Below, in pieces: positions 41,141-50,600 of a stretch of DNA of 64,000 nucleotides. Numbering within the stretch: position 1 is the first letter of the stretch; each line of letters starts with the position of its first letter. The notes under the pieces were generated by a model that had not been told where the DNA came from, made no database searches, and saw nothing but the letters and a program-made list of their open reading frames with translations. Source of the DNA: Oscillospiraceae bacterium (GTDB lineage Bacteria; Bacillota; Clostridia; Oscillospirales; Acutalibacteraceae); the NCBI GenBank assembly GCA_025757685.1, contig CP107220.1:397501-461500 (forward strand), written 5' to 3'. Both the position numbers and the translations under genes were made by a program.

Positions 41141-41913
41141 TAGACTTGCAGACCGTACAGTGCGCGGGCGTTCTCTGCCGTTTGGCGCAGAACAGCCTGG
41201 GCAGACAGTCCCAGCACCTGCCCAATGCGTGCGGCAATGTGGGGGATCAGAGCAGAGTTATTGCGCTGCCCGCGGCAAGGCTCCGGCGCCAGGTAAGGAC
41301 AGTCCGTTTCCAACACCAGGCGTTCTAAGGGGATCGTTTCCACCACCTCCAGCGCTTTGCGGGCGTTCTTAAAGGTGGCCACACCGTTCAGGCCGATGTA
41401 CATGCCCAGTTTGATGATCTCCTTTGCCATTTCCTTGCTGCCGGAGAAACAGTGAACCACGCCTTTGGGCTGCAAAGCTTGCAGCAGCTCCAGCGTGTCG
41501 CCATGGGCTTCCCGGTCGTGTACGATAATGGGTTTGTCCACTTCCTTTGCCAGCTGGATCTGACGGCGAAAAAAGGCCGTTTGCGTGTCTTTGTCGCTGG
41601 CCATCCAGTGGTAGTCCAAGCCGATCTCGCCAACCGCCACGCACTTGGGGTCCGCCAGCAGCGGCCGTAGGCGCTCTATGTCCTCTAAATCGGCGCCTTC
41701 CAAATTCTCCGGGTGGAACCCGGCGGCAAAGTAAAACCAGGGATATTGGCGGCTCAGCGCCTGATTTTGCAGGGAGGAGGGCAGATCACAGCCACAGCTG
41801 ACCACACCCACCACGCCTTGGTCGGGCAGCCGGCGGAGCAGCTGCTCCCGATCCGGGTCAAATTGAGGATCGTCATAATGGGCGTGGGTGTCAAAAATCG
41901 GAGCGTTTTCCAT
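41140..41913 (-). CDS. TatD family metal-dependent hydrolase
   Basis: 257-residue TIM-barrel phosphoesterase/DNase of the amidohydrolase superfamily. Metal ligands are visible in order: FDTHAHYD, VGEIGLDYHW, IVHDREA, VHCFSG and ETDCPYLAP. The family has 3'-5' DNase and D-aminoacyl-tRNA-related activities and often follows metG in Firmicutes, as here. The start at 41913 (MENAPIFD) has AAGGAA upstream; a longer in-frame reading runs back into metG and is rejected. Confidence 0.93.
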   Translation of the reverse strand: MENAPIFDTHAHYDDPQFDPDREQLLRRLPDQGVVGVVSCGCDLPSSLQNQALSRQYPWFYFAAGFHPENLEGADLEDIERLRPLLADPKCVAVGEIGLDYHWMASDKDTQTAFFRRQIQLAKEVDKPIIVHDREAHGDTLELLQALQPKGVVHCFSGSKEMAKEIIKLGMYIGLNGVATFKNARKALEVVETIPLERLVLETDCPYLAPEPCRGQRNNSALIPHIAARIGQVLGLSAQAVLRQTAENARALYGLQV

Positions 41914-41932
41914 AAATCGAATTCCTTTATAG

Positions 41933-41968
41933 AAAAGAGCGACCGGTCCGCAGACTGCTCGCTCTTTT
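41933..41968 (-). terminator. Terminator or attenuator between metG and the tatD-like gene
   Basis: AAAAGAGCGA and TCGCTCTTTT pair around a 16-base loop in the 64-bp gap. It would reduce read-through from metG into the tatD-like gene. Confidence 0.65.
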
Positions 41969-41977
41969 GTGCTTTCT

Positions 41978-43927
41978 TTAGCGAATTTTGGTGCCGGCGG
42001 GCATACCGTCCACAAACAGCACCTGTACATCATCATCGCCTACATCGCCGGCCAGAAGCATACCGTTGCTCATCTCGCCGCACAGCTTGGCAGGTTTTAA
42101 GTTGGCTACGATCACCACTTTTTTACCGATCAGGTCCTCCGGCTTGTACCAGGGGGCAATGCCGCTGACGATCTGACGGCTGCCGTCGCCGTCATTCACT
42201 TGCAGTTTTAGCAACTTCTTTGCCCGCTTAATGGGTTCGCAGTCGGTGATCTCTGCCACGCGCAGCTCTACCTTGCTAAAGTCGTCAAAGGCAATCTGCG
42301 CCACACCGGGTACTTCTGCCTTAGGCTGCAGGGCAGCGGTAGCCTTCTCCATTTGGGCTTTAATTAAGGCGTTTAGTTCGTCGATCTCCTTATCTGTGTC
42401 AATGCGGGGGAACAGAGCGTCGCCCTTGTGCACCGTTACATTGGCAGGCAGCACGCCGAATTTGGCAGCGTTCTCATAGGTGATCAGGTTCTCGGTAGCG
42501 CCGATCTGCGCCCAGGCCTTGGGCATAGAGGTGGGCATAAAGCAGGACAGCAGGGTGGTGGTGATCCGGATCACCTCCAGCAGGTTGTACAGCACGCTGG
42601 CCAGCCGAGCCTTGCGGCTCTCGTCCTTGCCCAGGATCCAGGGGGTGGTTTCGTCAATATACTTGTTGGCTCTGGAGATCACTTTGAAGATCTCTGCCAG
42701 GGCGTTGTTCAGCTGGGTCTGGTCCATGTAGGCAGCCACTTTATCCCGCAGCTCCAGTGCCGGGTCAATGAGAGAGGCGTCCAGTTCTTCGTCTGCTTCT
42801 CTGCATTCCGGCAAGGTGCCGCCAAAGTATTTCTCTGCCATAGCCACGGTGCGGGACACCAGGTTGCCCAGATCGTTCGCTAAGTCCGCGTTAATGCGGT
42901 TGATCATAATTTCGTTAGAAAAAGAGCTGTCTGCGCCCAGCGCCATCTCTCGCAGAATGTGGTAGCGAATGGCGTCTGCGCCGTAGCGCTCGCCCAGCAC
43001 CAGCGGGTCTACCACATTGCCGATGGATTTGCTCATCTTTTGACCGTTAAAGGTGATCCAGCCGTGTACTGCCAAGTGCTTGGGCAGCGGCAGATCCAGC
43101 GCCATCAGCATGGCAGGCCAAATAATGGCGTGAAAGCGCATAATATCTTTCGCCACCATGTGCACATCGGCGGGCCAATAGCGGTCAAAGTCGTCATATT
43201 TGTCATTCAGGTAGCCCAGGGCGCTGATGTAGTTGGAGAGCGCATCTACCCACACATAAACCACATGACCCGGATCAAAGGTGACGGGAATGCCCCAGGT
43301 GAAGGAAGTGCGGGACACGCACAGATCTTCCAAACCGGGCTTGATAAAGTTGTTGACCAGCTCTACCGCGCGGCTCTTAGGCTGTAAATAATCCGTCTCC
43401 AACAGCAGCTTTTCGATCCGGTCGGCAAAGGGGGACAGCTTAAAGAAATAGGCTTCCTCAGCGGCCTCGGTGACCTCGCGGCCGCATTCCGGGCACTTGC
43501 CGTCCACCAGCTGGCTTTCCGTCCAAAAGCTCTCGCAGGGGGTGCAGTATTTGCCTTTGTATTCGCCCTTGTAAATATAGCCCCGGTCGTACAGCTCTTT
43601 AAAGATCTTCTGTACCGTCTCTATATGGTAATCGTCGGTGGTGCGAATGTAGCGGTCATAGCTGATGTTCATGTAGGACCACAGCTTCTTAAAGATGGCT
43701 ACGATCTCGTCCACATACGCCTTGGGGGTCACGCCTTTCTCGGCGGCCTTTTGCTCAATTTTCAGACCGTGCTCGTCCGTACCGGTGAGAAAGAGCACAT
43801 CATACCCCTGCATGCGCCGAAAGCGGGCGATGGAGTCGCAGGCCACGGTGGTGTAGCAGTGCCCGATGTGGGGATTGCCGGAGGGGTAGTAAATGGGCGT
43901 GGTGATATAAAACTTTTCCTTATCCAT
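41978..43927 (-). CDS. metG: Methionyl-tRNA synthetase
   Basis: 649-residue class I synthetase. HIGH-type motif PHIGH (residues 19-23), a CxxC ... CxxC zinc knuckle (CTPC ... CPEC, near 125-145), the KMSKS loop (GQKMSKSIGN, near 300) and a C-terminal tRNA-binding/dimerisation OB domain (from about 540: FDDFSKVELRVAEITDCEPI) are all present. The ATG at 43927 follows AAGGAGG; an in-frame start at 43951 overlaps the lipoprotein gene. It lies 10 bp after the lipoprotein gene. Confidence 0.97.
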   Translation of the reverse strand: MDKEKFYITTPIYYPSGNPHIGHCYTTVACDSIARFRRMQGYDVLFLTGTDEHGLKIEQKAAEKGVTPKAYVDEIVAIFKKLWSYMNISYDRYIRTTDDYHIETVQKIFKELYDRGYIYKGEYKGKYCTPCESFWTESQLVDGKCPECGREVTEAAEEAYFFKLSPFADRIEKLLLETDYLQPKSRAVELVNNFIKPGLEDLCVSRTSFTWGIPVTFDPGHVVYVWVDALSNYISALGYLNDKYDDFDRYWPADVHMVAKDIMRFHAIIWPAMLMALDLPLPKHLAVHGWITFNGQKMSKSIGNVVDPLVLGERYGADAIRYHILREMALGADSSFSNEIMINRINADLANDLGNLVSRTVAMAEKYFGGTLPECREADEELDASLIDPALELRDKVAAYMDQTQLNNALAEIFKVISRANKYIDETTPWILGKDESRKARLASVLYNLLEVIRITTTLLSCFMPTSMPKAWAQIGATENLITYENAAKFGVLPANVTVHKGDALFPRIDTDKEIDELNALIKAQMEKATAALQPKAEVPGVAQIAFDDFSKVELRVAEITDCEPIKRAKKLLKLQVNDGDGSRQIVSGIAPWYKPEDLIGKKVVIVANLKPAKLCGEMSNGMLLAGDVGDDDVQVLFVDGMPAGTKIR

Positions 43928-43937
43928 AGGAGCCTCC

Positions 43938-44393
43938 TTATACAAATACATTGAAGTTGGCCGTCGCGCCGTCCTTGGTGCGGGTTTCTACCGCATCGCC
44001 GGTCTGCATATTGACTTTGACGGAGGCGTACTTCTTTTTGTTTTTATAAACGGCAAAATAGTAGTTGTTGCCCTCAGACACGGTGCCGTCCACATCGTAG
44101 CCCTTGCCGTAGTAGTTGGTCAGGGCATCCAGTGCCTGGTTGACGGTGTAGGCGTTGCCGCTGTCCTCTTTTGCCTTTTTGGTGGTGGTTTCTGCCGGTT
44201 TTGTAGTGGTGTTGGTAGAAGCATTTGTGGTGCTCTCCGGCACCGTGGTGTCTGCCGTGGTGGCAGCGGGCCGGGTTGCGACCGTGGCGGGCTGGGTGGT
44301 CTCCTCCGGGGCAGCTTTGGTGCAGCCAAACAGCCCGGCGGCAGTGACGCAGCACAGACCCAGCGCCAGCGCTGCTTTGATCCCTTTATTCAT
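43938..44393 (-). CDS. Small lipoprotein with Thr-rich linker
   Basis: 151 residues: lipoprotein signal peptide with lipobox LFGC (Cys24), a Thr/Ala/Pro-rich spacer (28-75) probably crossing the wall, then a compact C-terminal domain of about 75 residues (YTVNQALDALTNYYGKGYDVDG ... YASVKVNMQTGDAVETRTKDG) that resembles small PepSY-like modules. The function is unknown. It is placed between nagB (24 bp) and metG (10 bp), so it is likely co-transcribed with both. Confidence 0.75.
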   Translation of the reverse strand: MNKGIKAALALGLCCVTAAGLFGCTKAAPEETTQPATVATRPAATTADTTVPESTTNASTNTTTKPAETTTKKAKEDSGNAYTVNQALDALTNYYGKGYDVDGTVSEGNNYYFAVYKNKKKYASVKVNMQTGDAVETRTKDGATANFNVFV

Positions 44394-44417
44394 ACTTGAT
44401 CACCTGATTTCAGAATA

Positions 44418-45143
44418 TTACAGCAGGGAAGCGGCACCCCGATCCAGCATCAGCGTTACATCCGTATGGAACTGCAACACAGAGGCGGGGCATTCCGGGG
44501 TTACATTGCCGGAGATCACCTGCTTGATGGCTTTGGCCTTGTGCTCGCCCAGGGCGATGATCAGAATGCGCTTGGCCTGCATAATGGAGCCAATGCCCAT
44601 GGTCAGTGCTTGGGTGGGCACCTCCTCAATGGTGTTAAAGAAGCGGCTGTTGTCCTGAATGGTGCTCTCCTTAAGGGACACCACATGGGTCCACCGCTGG
44701 AAGGAGTCGCTGGGCTCGTTAAAAGCAATGTGACCGTTGGAGCCGATACCCAGCAGCTGAATATCAATGCCGCCGGCAGCGCGAATGCTCTCCTCGTACT
44801 GCTTGCACTCGGCCTCTAAGTCCGCTGCGTTGCCGTCCAAAAAGTGAATGCGCTCCTTCGGGATATTGATGTGGTCAAACAGATTTTCGTGCATAAAGGA
44901 GTGGTAGGAATTTTTGTCTTCCACATCCAGCTTGCAGTATTCGTCCAGGTTAAAAGTGGTCACTTTGGAGAAGTCCACGGCACCCTGCTCGTACAGGCGA
45001 ATCATGTGGTTGTAGGGCTTCAGCGGGGTGGAGCCGGTGGCCAGGCCCAGTACGGAGTTGGGCTTTGCCAGCACCTGGCCGCACATATAGTTACCGGCTG
45101 CAATGCCGATCTGTTCTTCCGTATCGTAAATCAATACATTCAT
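44418..45143 (-). CDS. nagB: Glucosamine-6-phosphate deaminase
   Basis: Converts glucosamine-6-phosphate to fructose-6-phosphate and ammonia, feeding amino sugars into glycolysis. 241 residues. Family motifs LGLATGSTP (about 34-42), TFNLDEYCKLD (Asp/Glu catalytic region, about 64-74) and LGIGSNGHIAFNEP (about 131-144) are intact. nagA is not in the window. Heads a minus-strand transcript continuing to the lipoprotein gene and metG. Confidence 0.96.
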   Translation of the reverse strand: MNVLIYDTEEQIGIAAGNYMCGQVLAKPNSVLGLATGSTPLKPYNHMIRLYEQGAVDFSKVTTFNLDEYCKLDVEDKNSYHSFMHENLFDHINIPKERIHFLDGNAADLEAECKQYEESIRAAGGIDIQLLGIGSNGHIAFNEPSDSFQRWTHVVSLKESTIQDNSRFFNTIEEVPTQALTMGIGSIMQAKRILIIALGEHKAKAIKQVISGNVTPECPASVLQFHTDVTLMLDRGAASLL

Positions 45144-45181
45144 GTTGTTTCCTCGCTCTTAATTTTAAGAATATGTCCTAT

Positions 45182-45209
45182 ATTATATACGATTTGGCGG
45201 CAATGTCAA
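45182..45209 (-). promoter_or_regulatory. Predicted promoter of nagB, overlapping the end of the VanZ gene
   Basis: Minus-strand TTGACA (45204-45209), 16 bp, TATAAT (45182-45187). The -35 overlaps the last codons of the VanZ-family gene. Confidence 0.7.
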
Positions 45210-45670
45210 TTCTTGTCGTGCTTTTTGGTACGATAGCGCAGCCAAAGCCACAGCAGCACCCCGGCACACAGCAGCCCAAGGGCCGCACCTGCGGTGTCAA
45301 TCGCCCAGTCTGCCGCCTGGCAGGAACGCCCGGGCACAAAGCGCTGGTGCACTTCGTCAGTGATTGCATACAGACTGGCAATGGGCAGGCTGACGGCCGT
45401 GTACCGGCGTCCCCAGGTGGCTGCGCAGGCAAGGCTCAGCAGCAGGCACAGCCCGGTGTATTCCAAAAAGTGTGCGGATTTGCGCACCAAAAAGTCTGTG
45501 AGCCGACCATCGCCCAGCAGGCGGGTGAGCCAGGCCAGTACAGCGCCGCTCTCGCGGCTGGATTGGTCCGCTGTGCGGGAGGACAGGTAGAAGATTACAC
45601 CCATACACACCACGCTGAGCACCCAAAAGACCGTAGCGTACTGCTTATTATGCTCTGTTCGCTTCAACAA
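45206..45670 (-). CDS. VanZ family membrane protein
   Basis: 154 residues with four membrane helices and the family motifs RKSAHFLEYTGL (about 64-75) and DEVHQRFVPGRS (about 104-115). VanZ-like proteins are widespread in Firmicutes; the prototype gives teicoplanin tolerance, but most, including this one outside any van cluster, have no defined role. The start codon lies 23 bp inside the end of the upstream lipoprotein gene. Confidence 0.88.
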   Translation of the reverse strand: MLKRTEHNKQYATVFWVLSVVCMGVIFYLSSRTADQSSRESGAVLAWLTRLLGDGRLTDFLVRKSAHFLEYTGLCLLLSLACAATWGRRYTAVSLPIASLYAITDEVHQRFVPGRSCQAADWAIDTAGAALGLLCAGVLLWLWLRYRTKKHDKN

Positions 45671-47291
45671 AGGAGACCCTCCCGCTGCCCGGGTGAAACT
45701 GTACGCCGCTGACGCCTCCAGCCATCACATAGTAGGCAGACTCATAGAATACCGGTAGAACGGCGCCGGTTTGGATCAGCGCCTGCTCGCAGGCTCGGCA
45801 GGCGGCGGTGGCCGTGCCGGCCGTGGCGTTCTTGGCCACTGTCAGCGCCTGTTCGATTTTATCGCTTTGCAGCTTCATATAGTTGGTGGAGAGCAGGTTG
45901 GACAGAAAGGTCACCGGGCTTTGGCTGGCGGCCTCCATAGGGTACAAGGCAATGTCATAGGTGCCTGCGGCCATCTGGCTCTCCATCTCCGCTTTGGTCA
46001 TGGTTTCGATCTTTAGGGAAAAGGCAATGCCGGTGCCGTTGCCGTAGGTGGTCACGGTGCCCAAGCTGCTTTGCACCCCCTGTACCAGCGCCTTGGCGTA
46101 AGCGTCCATCTCCGGGATGGTAATGACTGTCAGCGCTACGGCGGTCAGCCCGGTCTCCTCCAACCCGGCTTTCCACAGGGTTTGGGCGCGGGCAGCATCC
46201 CTGGCAGGTACCAGGCTGTTTTTAGCGGTGGTCACATTCCCGCCGTCCACCGTGGTACTAGGTGGGGTAATGCCGGTGGACGCCTGCAGATACTTGCTGT
46301 TTTTTGTATCTGCCGGGGACAGGCTCAGGCAGATGGCTCGGCGCATTTTTTCATTGGATAGGCTGCCTTGGTTGGTGTTAAGCAAAAACGCCCAGGTGGT
46401 GTTGGCATAGGGGATAGCGGTCAGGTCGTCCTTCTTTTTCAGGGCGCCGTACTCACTGCCGGTGAGAAAGGCGGCGTCGTAGTAGCCGCTTTCCAACTTC
46501 TCCGGTATCTTGCTGTTTTCGTCCTTGATATTCAGGGTGATATTGTCCACCTTCGTGGGGTTGGCGCCCTTGTATTCTTCATTTTTGTTCAGGGTATAAG
46601 AGGTGTCCAGTTGATTCTTTACATAAAATTGGCCGTTAAAGAGAGAATACTCCGTGCCCAGGCCGTAGCGGCCCTTGGTGGCGGTAAAGAATTCTTTATT
46701 GCAGGGCATGGCTGCTGCGCCGGACAGGGTAGAAAAGAACCCGGCGGCCGGGGTGCGTAAGGTGATCACCAAGGTGTAATCGTCCGTGGCCTTTACTTGC
46801 AGCGCAGAGGCGCTCTTCTGTTTGGTGTACACCTGCTGTGCACCGGCAATGCCGGACAGGGCAGGGTACAGGGGACAGGCGGTTTGGGGTGACACGGCGC
46901 GCTGAAGCGCAAAAACAAAATCATGGGCGGTAATGTCCGGATCCCAGTTCTTGCCCATACGCTCGGTTACCGCGTCCGTCAGGTGCCACTTCAGTCCCTG
47001 GCGCAGATGAAAGGTGTAGGTCTTTTGGTCGGTGCTCACTGTCCAGTCCGCAGCCACAGCCGGTTTGACCGTGCCGTCGTCCTCTACACGCACCAGCCCC
47101 TCATAGCAGTTCTCCGCGATCAGGTATTCATCCTGGGTGGCAGCCACCTGAGGGTCAAAGCTGGTGATATTGCCGGTGATGGGGTAGATAATATCCAGCT
47201 GCTTGTTCCGTCCGCCGCAACCGGCAAACAGGGTGCACACCAAAGCGGCGCACAGCAGCAGAGAAAAGATACGCTTACAGTTTTGTTTCAT
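45648..47291 (-). CDS. Oligopeptide-type ABC transporter substrate-binding lipoprotein
   Basis: 547-residue extracytoplasmic solute-binding protein of family 5 (OppA/DppA/NikA). The lipobox LFAGC places the lipidated Cys at 25. Typical segments follow: YPITGNITSFDPQVAATQDEYLIAENCYEGLVRV, YTFHLRQGLKWHLTDAVTERM and WDPDITAHDFVFALQRAVSPQT. No permease or ATPase genes are adjacent, so it is an orphan receptor or uses a distant transporter. The ATG at 47291 has GGAG upstream. Confidence 0.9.
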   Translation of the reverse strand: MKQNCKRIFSLLLCAALVCTLFAGCGGRNKQLDIIYPITGNITSFDPQVAATQDEYLIAENCYEGLVRVEDDGTVKPAVAADWTVSTDQKTYTFHLRQGLKWHLTDAVTERMGKNWDPDITAHDFVFALQRAVSPQTACPLYPALSGIAGAQQVYTKQKSASALQVKATDDYTLVITLRTPAAGFFSTLSGAAAMPCNKEFFTATKGRYGLGTEYSLFNGQFYVKNQLDTSYTLNKNEEYKGANPTKVDNITLNIKDENSKIPEKLESGYYDAAFLTGSEYGALKKKDDLTAIPYANTTWAFLLNTNQGSLSNEKMRRAICLSLSPADTKNSKYLQASTGITPPSTTVDGGNVTTAKNSLVPARDAARAQTLWKAGLEETGLTAVALTVITIPEMDAYAKALVQGVQSSLGTVTTYGNGTGIAFSLKIETMTKAEMESQMAAGTYDIALYPMEAASQSPVTFLSNLLSTNYMKLQSDKIEQALTVAKNATAGTATAACRACEQALIQTGAVLPVFYESAYYVMAGGVSGVQFHPGSGRVSFVEANRA

Positions 47292-47321
47292 GGTTCGCTC
47301 CAGTTGATTTTCTTGCCGTCT

Positions 47322-47351
47322 ATTATACCATAAGGGGAGAGAAGAAATCAA
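47322..47351 (-). promoter_or_regulatory. Predicted promoter of the binding-protein gene
   Basis: Minus-strand TTGATT (47346-47351), 18 bp, TATAAT (47322-47327). Confidence 0.55.
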
Positions 47352-47476
47352 TTTTTAGCGCTCCGATTTGTAGAATTTTTTGAAAAATTCTTGTGCAAAG
47401 TGACGAAAAACAAGAAGCACACGGTGGCGTGTATCAAAAAGTTTTTCATTTTGTGGAATTTATATAAAAATAATTG

Positions 47477-47505
47477 TTGACTTTCCGGGCTTGTTCGTCT
47501 ATATT
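47477..47505 (+). promoter_or_regulatory. Predicted rpoBC promoter
   Basis: TTGACT (47477-47482), 17 bp, TATATT (47500-47505), giving a leader of about 140 nt. rplJ-rplL do not precede rpoB here, so rpoBC need their own promoter. Confidence 0.6.
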
Positions 47506-47554
47506 ATATGCACGATTAAAATGGAAATTTATGCGCACGAGTATATGCGCGCCC

Positions 47555-47591
47555 CTGCCGGGCCGTGCGAAAAACTTTAGGCCCGCGGCAG
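47555..47591 (+). promoter_or_regulatory. Leader hairpin upstream of rpoB
   Basis: CTGCC-GGGCC pairs with GGCCC-GC-GGCAG (two-base bulge) around a 15-base loop in the rpoB leader. It could be an attenuator or RNA stability element. Confidence 0.4.
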
Positions 47592-47650
47592 CGGATCGGC
47601 GCTGGATTTCGACTTTTTTCTGAGAAAAAAAGATTGGAGTGACCCCTTTT

Positions 47651-50600
47651 ATGTTGAACGTGAAAGACGTGCAGCTCGGCACCACAACACGAAAGAGTTT
47701 TGCAAAGATCAATGAAGTGATGCAAATGCCCAACCTCATTGAAGTGCAGAAGAAATCGTACCAGTGGTTCCTGGATGAAGGTTTGGAAGAGGTGTTCCGC
47801 GACATTGGTTCCATCACGGATTATACAGGCAATCTGGTGCTGGACTTTATCGACTACACCATGGACGAGGACCCCAAGTACACCATTGCCCAGTGTAAGG
47901 CAAGGGATGTGACTTACGCCAAACCGCTGAAGGTCCGTGCCCGCTTGCAGAACAAAGAGACCGGTGAGGTGAAGGAGAACATCATCTTCATGGGCGACTT
48001 CCCGCTGATGACGGATGCCGGCACTTTTGTAATCAACGGTGCAGAGCGCTGCATTGTGTCCCAGTTGGTGCGTTCCCCCGGCGTGTATTACCACATGGAC
48101 CATGACAAGACCGGTAAGGAGTTGTATACCAACACCGTGATCCCCAACCGGGGCGCATGGCTGGAGTATGAGACGGACGCCAACGACCTGTTCTATGTGC
48201 GCATTGATAAGAACCGCAAGATCTTTATCACCACTTTCCTGCGTGCGTTGGGTCTGGGTCTTGATCATGAGATCATTGACTATTTCGGTGAGGATGAGCG
48301 CCTGGTGGCCACCATTGAGAAGGACACCACCAAGAACCAGGAGGAGGCACTCCTGGAGGTGTACAAGCGCCTACGTCCCGGCGAGCCGCCCACTTTGGAG
48401 ACGGCACAGGCTCACTTGGACGGCCTGTTCTTTGACCCGCACCGGTACGATCTGTCCCGAGTGGGTCGCTACAAGTATAACAAAAAGCTGGGTATGGCTG
48501 ACCGCCTGAACGGCCAGATCCTGGCAGAACCGGTGATCTCTCCCCAGGGTGAGTTCCTGGCAGACGCCGGTGAGAAGATCGACAAGATCAAGGCCATGGA
48601 GATCGAGGATGCAGGTGTTATGTTTGCATTTGTCGATGTGGACGGCAACAAGGTAAAAGTTGTGTCCAACGGCATGGTCGATATCAAGAAATATGTGGAC
48701 TTTGACTGCACCCCTCTGGGTATTCGTGAAAAGGTCAGCTATGCTGTGCTGGCAGAGATCCTGGAGAAGTGCGGCGATGATGAAGAGGCACTGAAAGAGG
48801 AGATCCGCATTAAGCAGGACGACCTGGTGCCCAAGCACATTACCACAGACGATATTTTTGCTACCGTGTCTTATCTCTGCAACCTGGCTTGCGGTGTAGG
48901 CACCACAGACGACATTGACCACCTGGGCAATCGTCGTATCCGCGCGGTAGGCGAGTTGCTGCAAAACCAGTTCCGTATCGGCTTTACCCGTATGGAGCGC
49001 GTGATTCGTGAGCGTATGACCTTGCAGGCACAGGACGACGAGGACGCCATTACCCCCCAGGCACTGATTAACATTCGCCCGGTGGTGGCTGCTATCCGTG
49101 AGTTCTTCGGTTCCTCTCCGTTGTCCCAGTTTATGGACCAGAACAACCCCTTGGCGGAGCTGACTCATAAGCGCCGTCTGTCCGCACTGGGCCCCGGCGG
49201 TCTGTCCCGTGACCGCGCCGGGTTTGAGGTGCGAGATGTACACTATACCCATTACGGCAGAATGTGCCCCATTGAGACTCCAGAAGGACCCAACATCGGC
49301 CTGATCTCTTATCTGGCTTGCTATAGCCGGCTGAATGAGTACGGCTTCATTGAGGCACCGTACCGTAAGGTGGACAAAGAGACCGGTGTGGTCACCGATG
49401 AGGTGGTCTACATGACCGCCGATGTGGAGGACGAGTTCGTTGTGGCCCAGGCCAATGAGCCCCTGGACGAGGAAGGTCACTTCACCAACCGCCGCGTTAC
49501 CTGCCGCCATCGGGACGAGTTCCTGACCCTGCCCCCGGAGCGAGTGGATTACATGGATGTATCCCCCAAGATGGTTGTATCCGTAGCTACGGCTATGATC
49601 CCGTTTTTGGAGAACGACGACGCCAACCGCGCACTGATGGGCGCCAACATGCAGCGCCAGGCTGTGCCGCTGCTGAAGACCGAGGCCCCGGTAGTGGGTA
49701 CCGGTATGGAGTATAAGGCAGCTTACGACTCCGGCGTGGTGGTCATTGCCAAGCGTGGCGGCACCGTGTGCGCCGTAGACGCGCGTACCATTGATATTAA
49801 GACCGCTTCCGGTGAGATCGACCATTACGAGTTGGTAAAGTTCTGCGGCTCCAACCAGGGCACCTGTATCAACCAGCGGCCCATCGTCTCCCTGCACCAG
49901 CAGGTAGAGGACGGCCAGGTGATCGCCGACGGTCCCGCTACCTGCAATGGTGAGGTTTCTCTGGGTAAGAACGCCCTGATCGGCTTTATGACCTGGGAAG
50001 GCTACAACTACGAGGACGCCGTATTGATCAACGAGAAGATCGTGCGGGACGATGTTTATACTTCCATTCACATTGAGGAGCACGAGGTGGAGTCCAGAGA
50101 CACCAAGCTGGGTCCGGAGGAGATCACCCGCGATATTCCCAATGTGGGCGAGGACGCGCTGAAGGATCTGGACGAGGACGGTATTATCCGCATCGGCGCC
50201 GAGGTACACAGCGGTGATATTTTGGTGGGTAAAGTGACCCCCAAGGGCGAGACGGAGCTGACCGCAGAGGAGCGGCTGCTGCGTGCCATCTTCGGTGAGA
50301 AGGCCCGCGAGGTGCGTGACACCTCCATGCGTGTGCCCCATGGCGAGTATGGTATTGTGGTGGATGTTAAGGTGTTCACCCGTGCCAACAGCGATGAAAT
50401 GAGCCCCGGCGTGAACAAAGTGGTTCGCGTTTATATCGCCCAGAAGCGTAAGATCCAGGCCGGTGATAAGATGGCCGGTCGTCACGGTAACAAGGGCGTT
50501 GTGTCCCGGGTACTGCCCCAGGAGGATATGCCGTTCCTGCCGGACGGTCGCCCGTTGGATATTGTATTGAACCCCTTGGGCGTACCTTCTCGTATGAACA

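Noticed and set aside
45206..45670. Glycopeptide-resistance (van) cluster
   Set aside because: A VanZ-family gene alone; no vanHAX, vanRS or ligase genes nearby.
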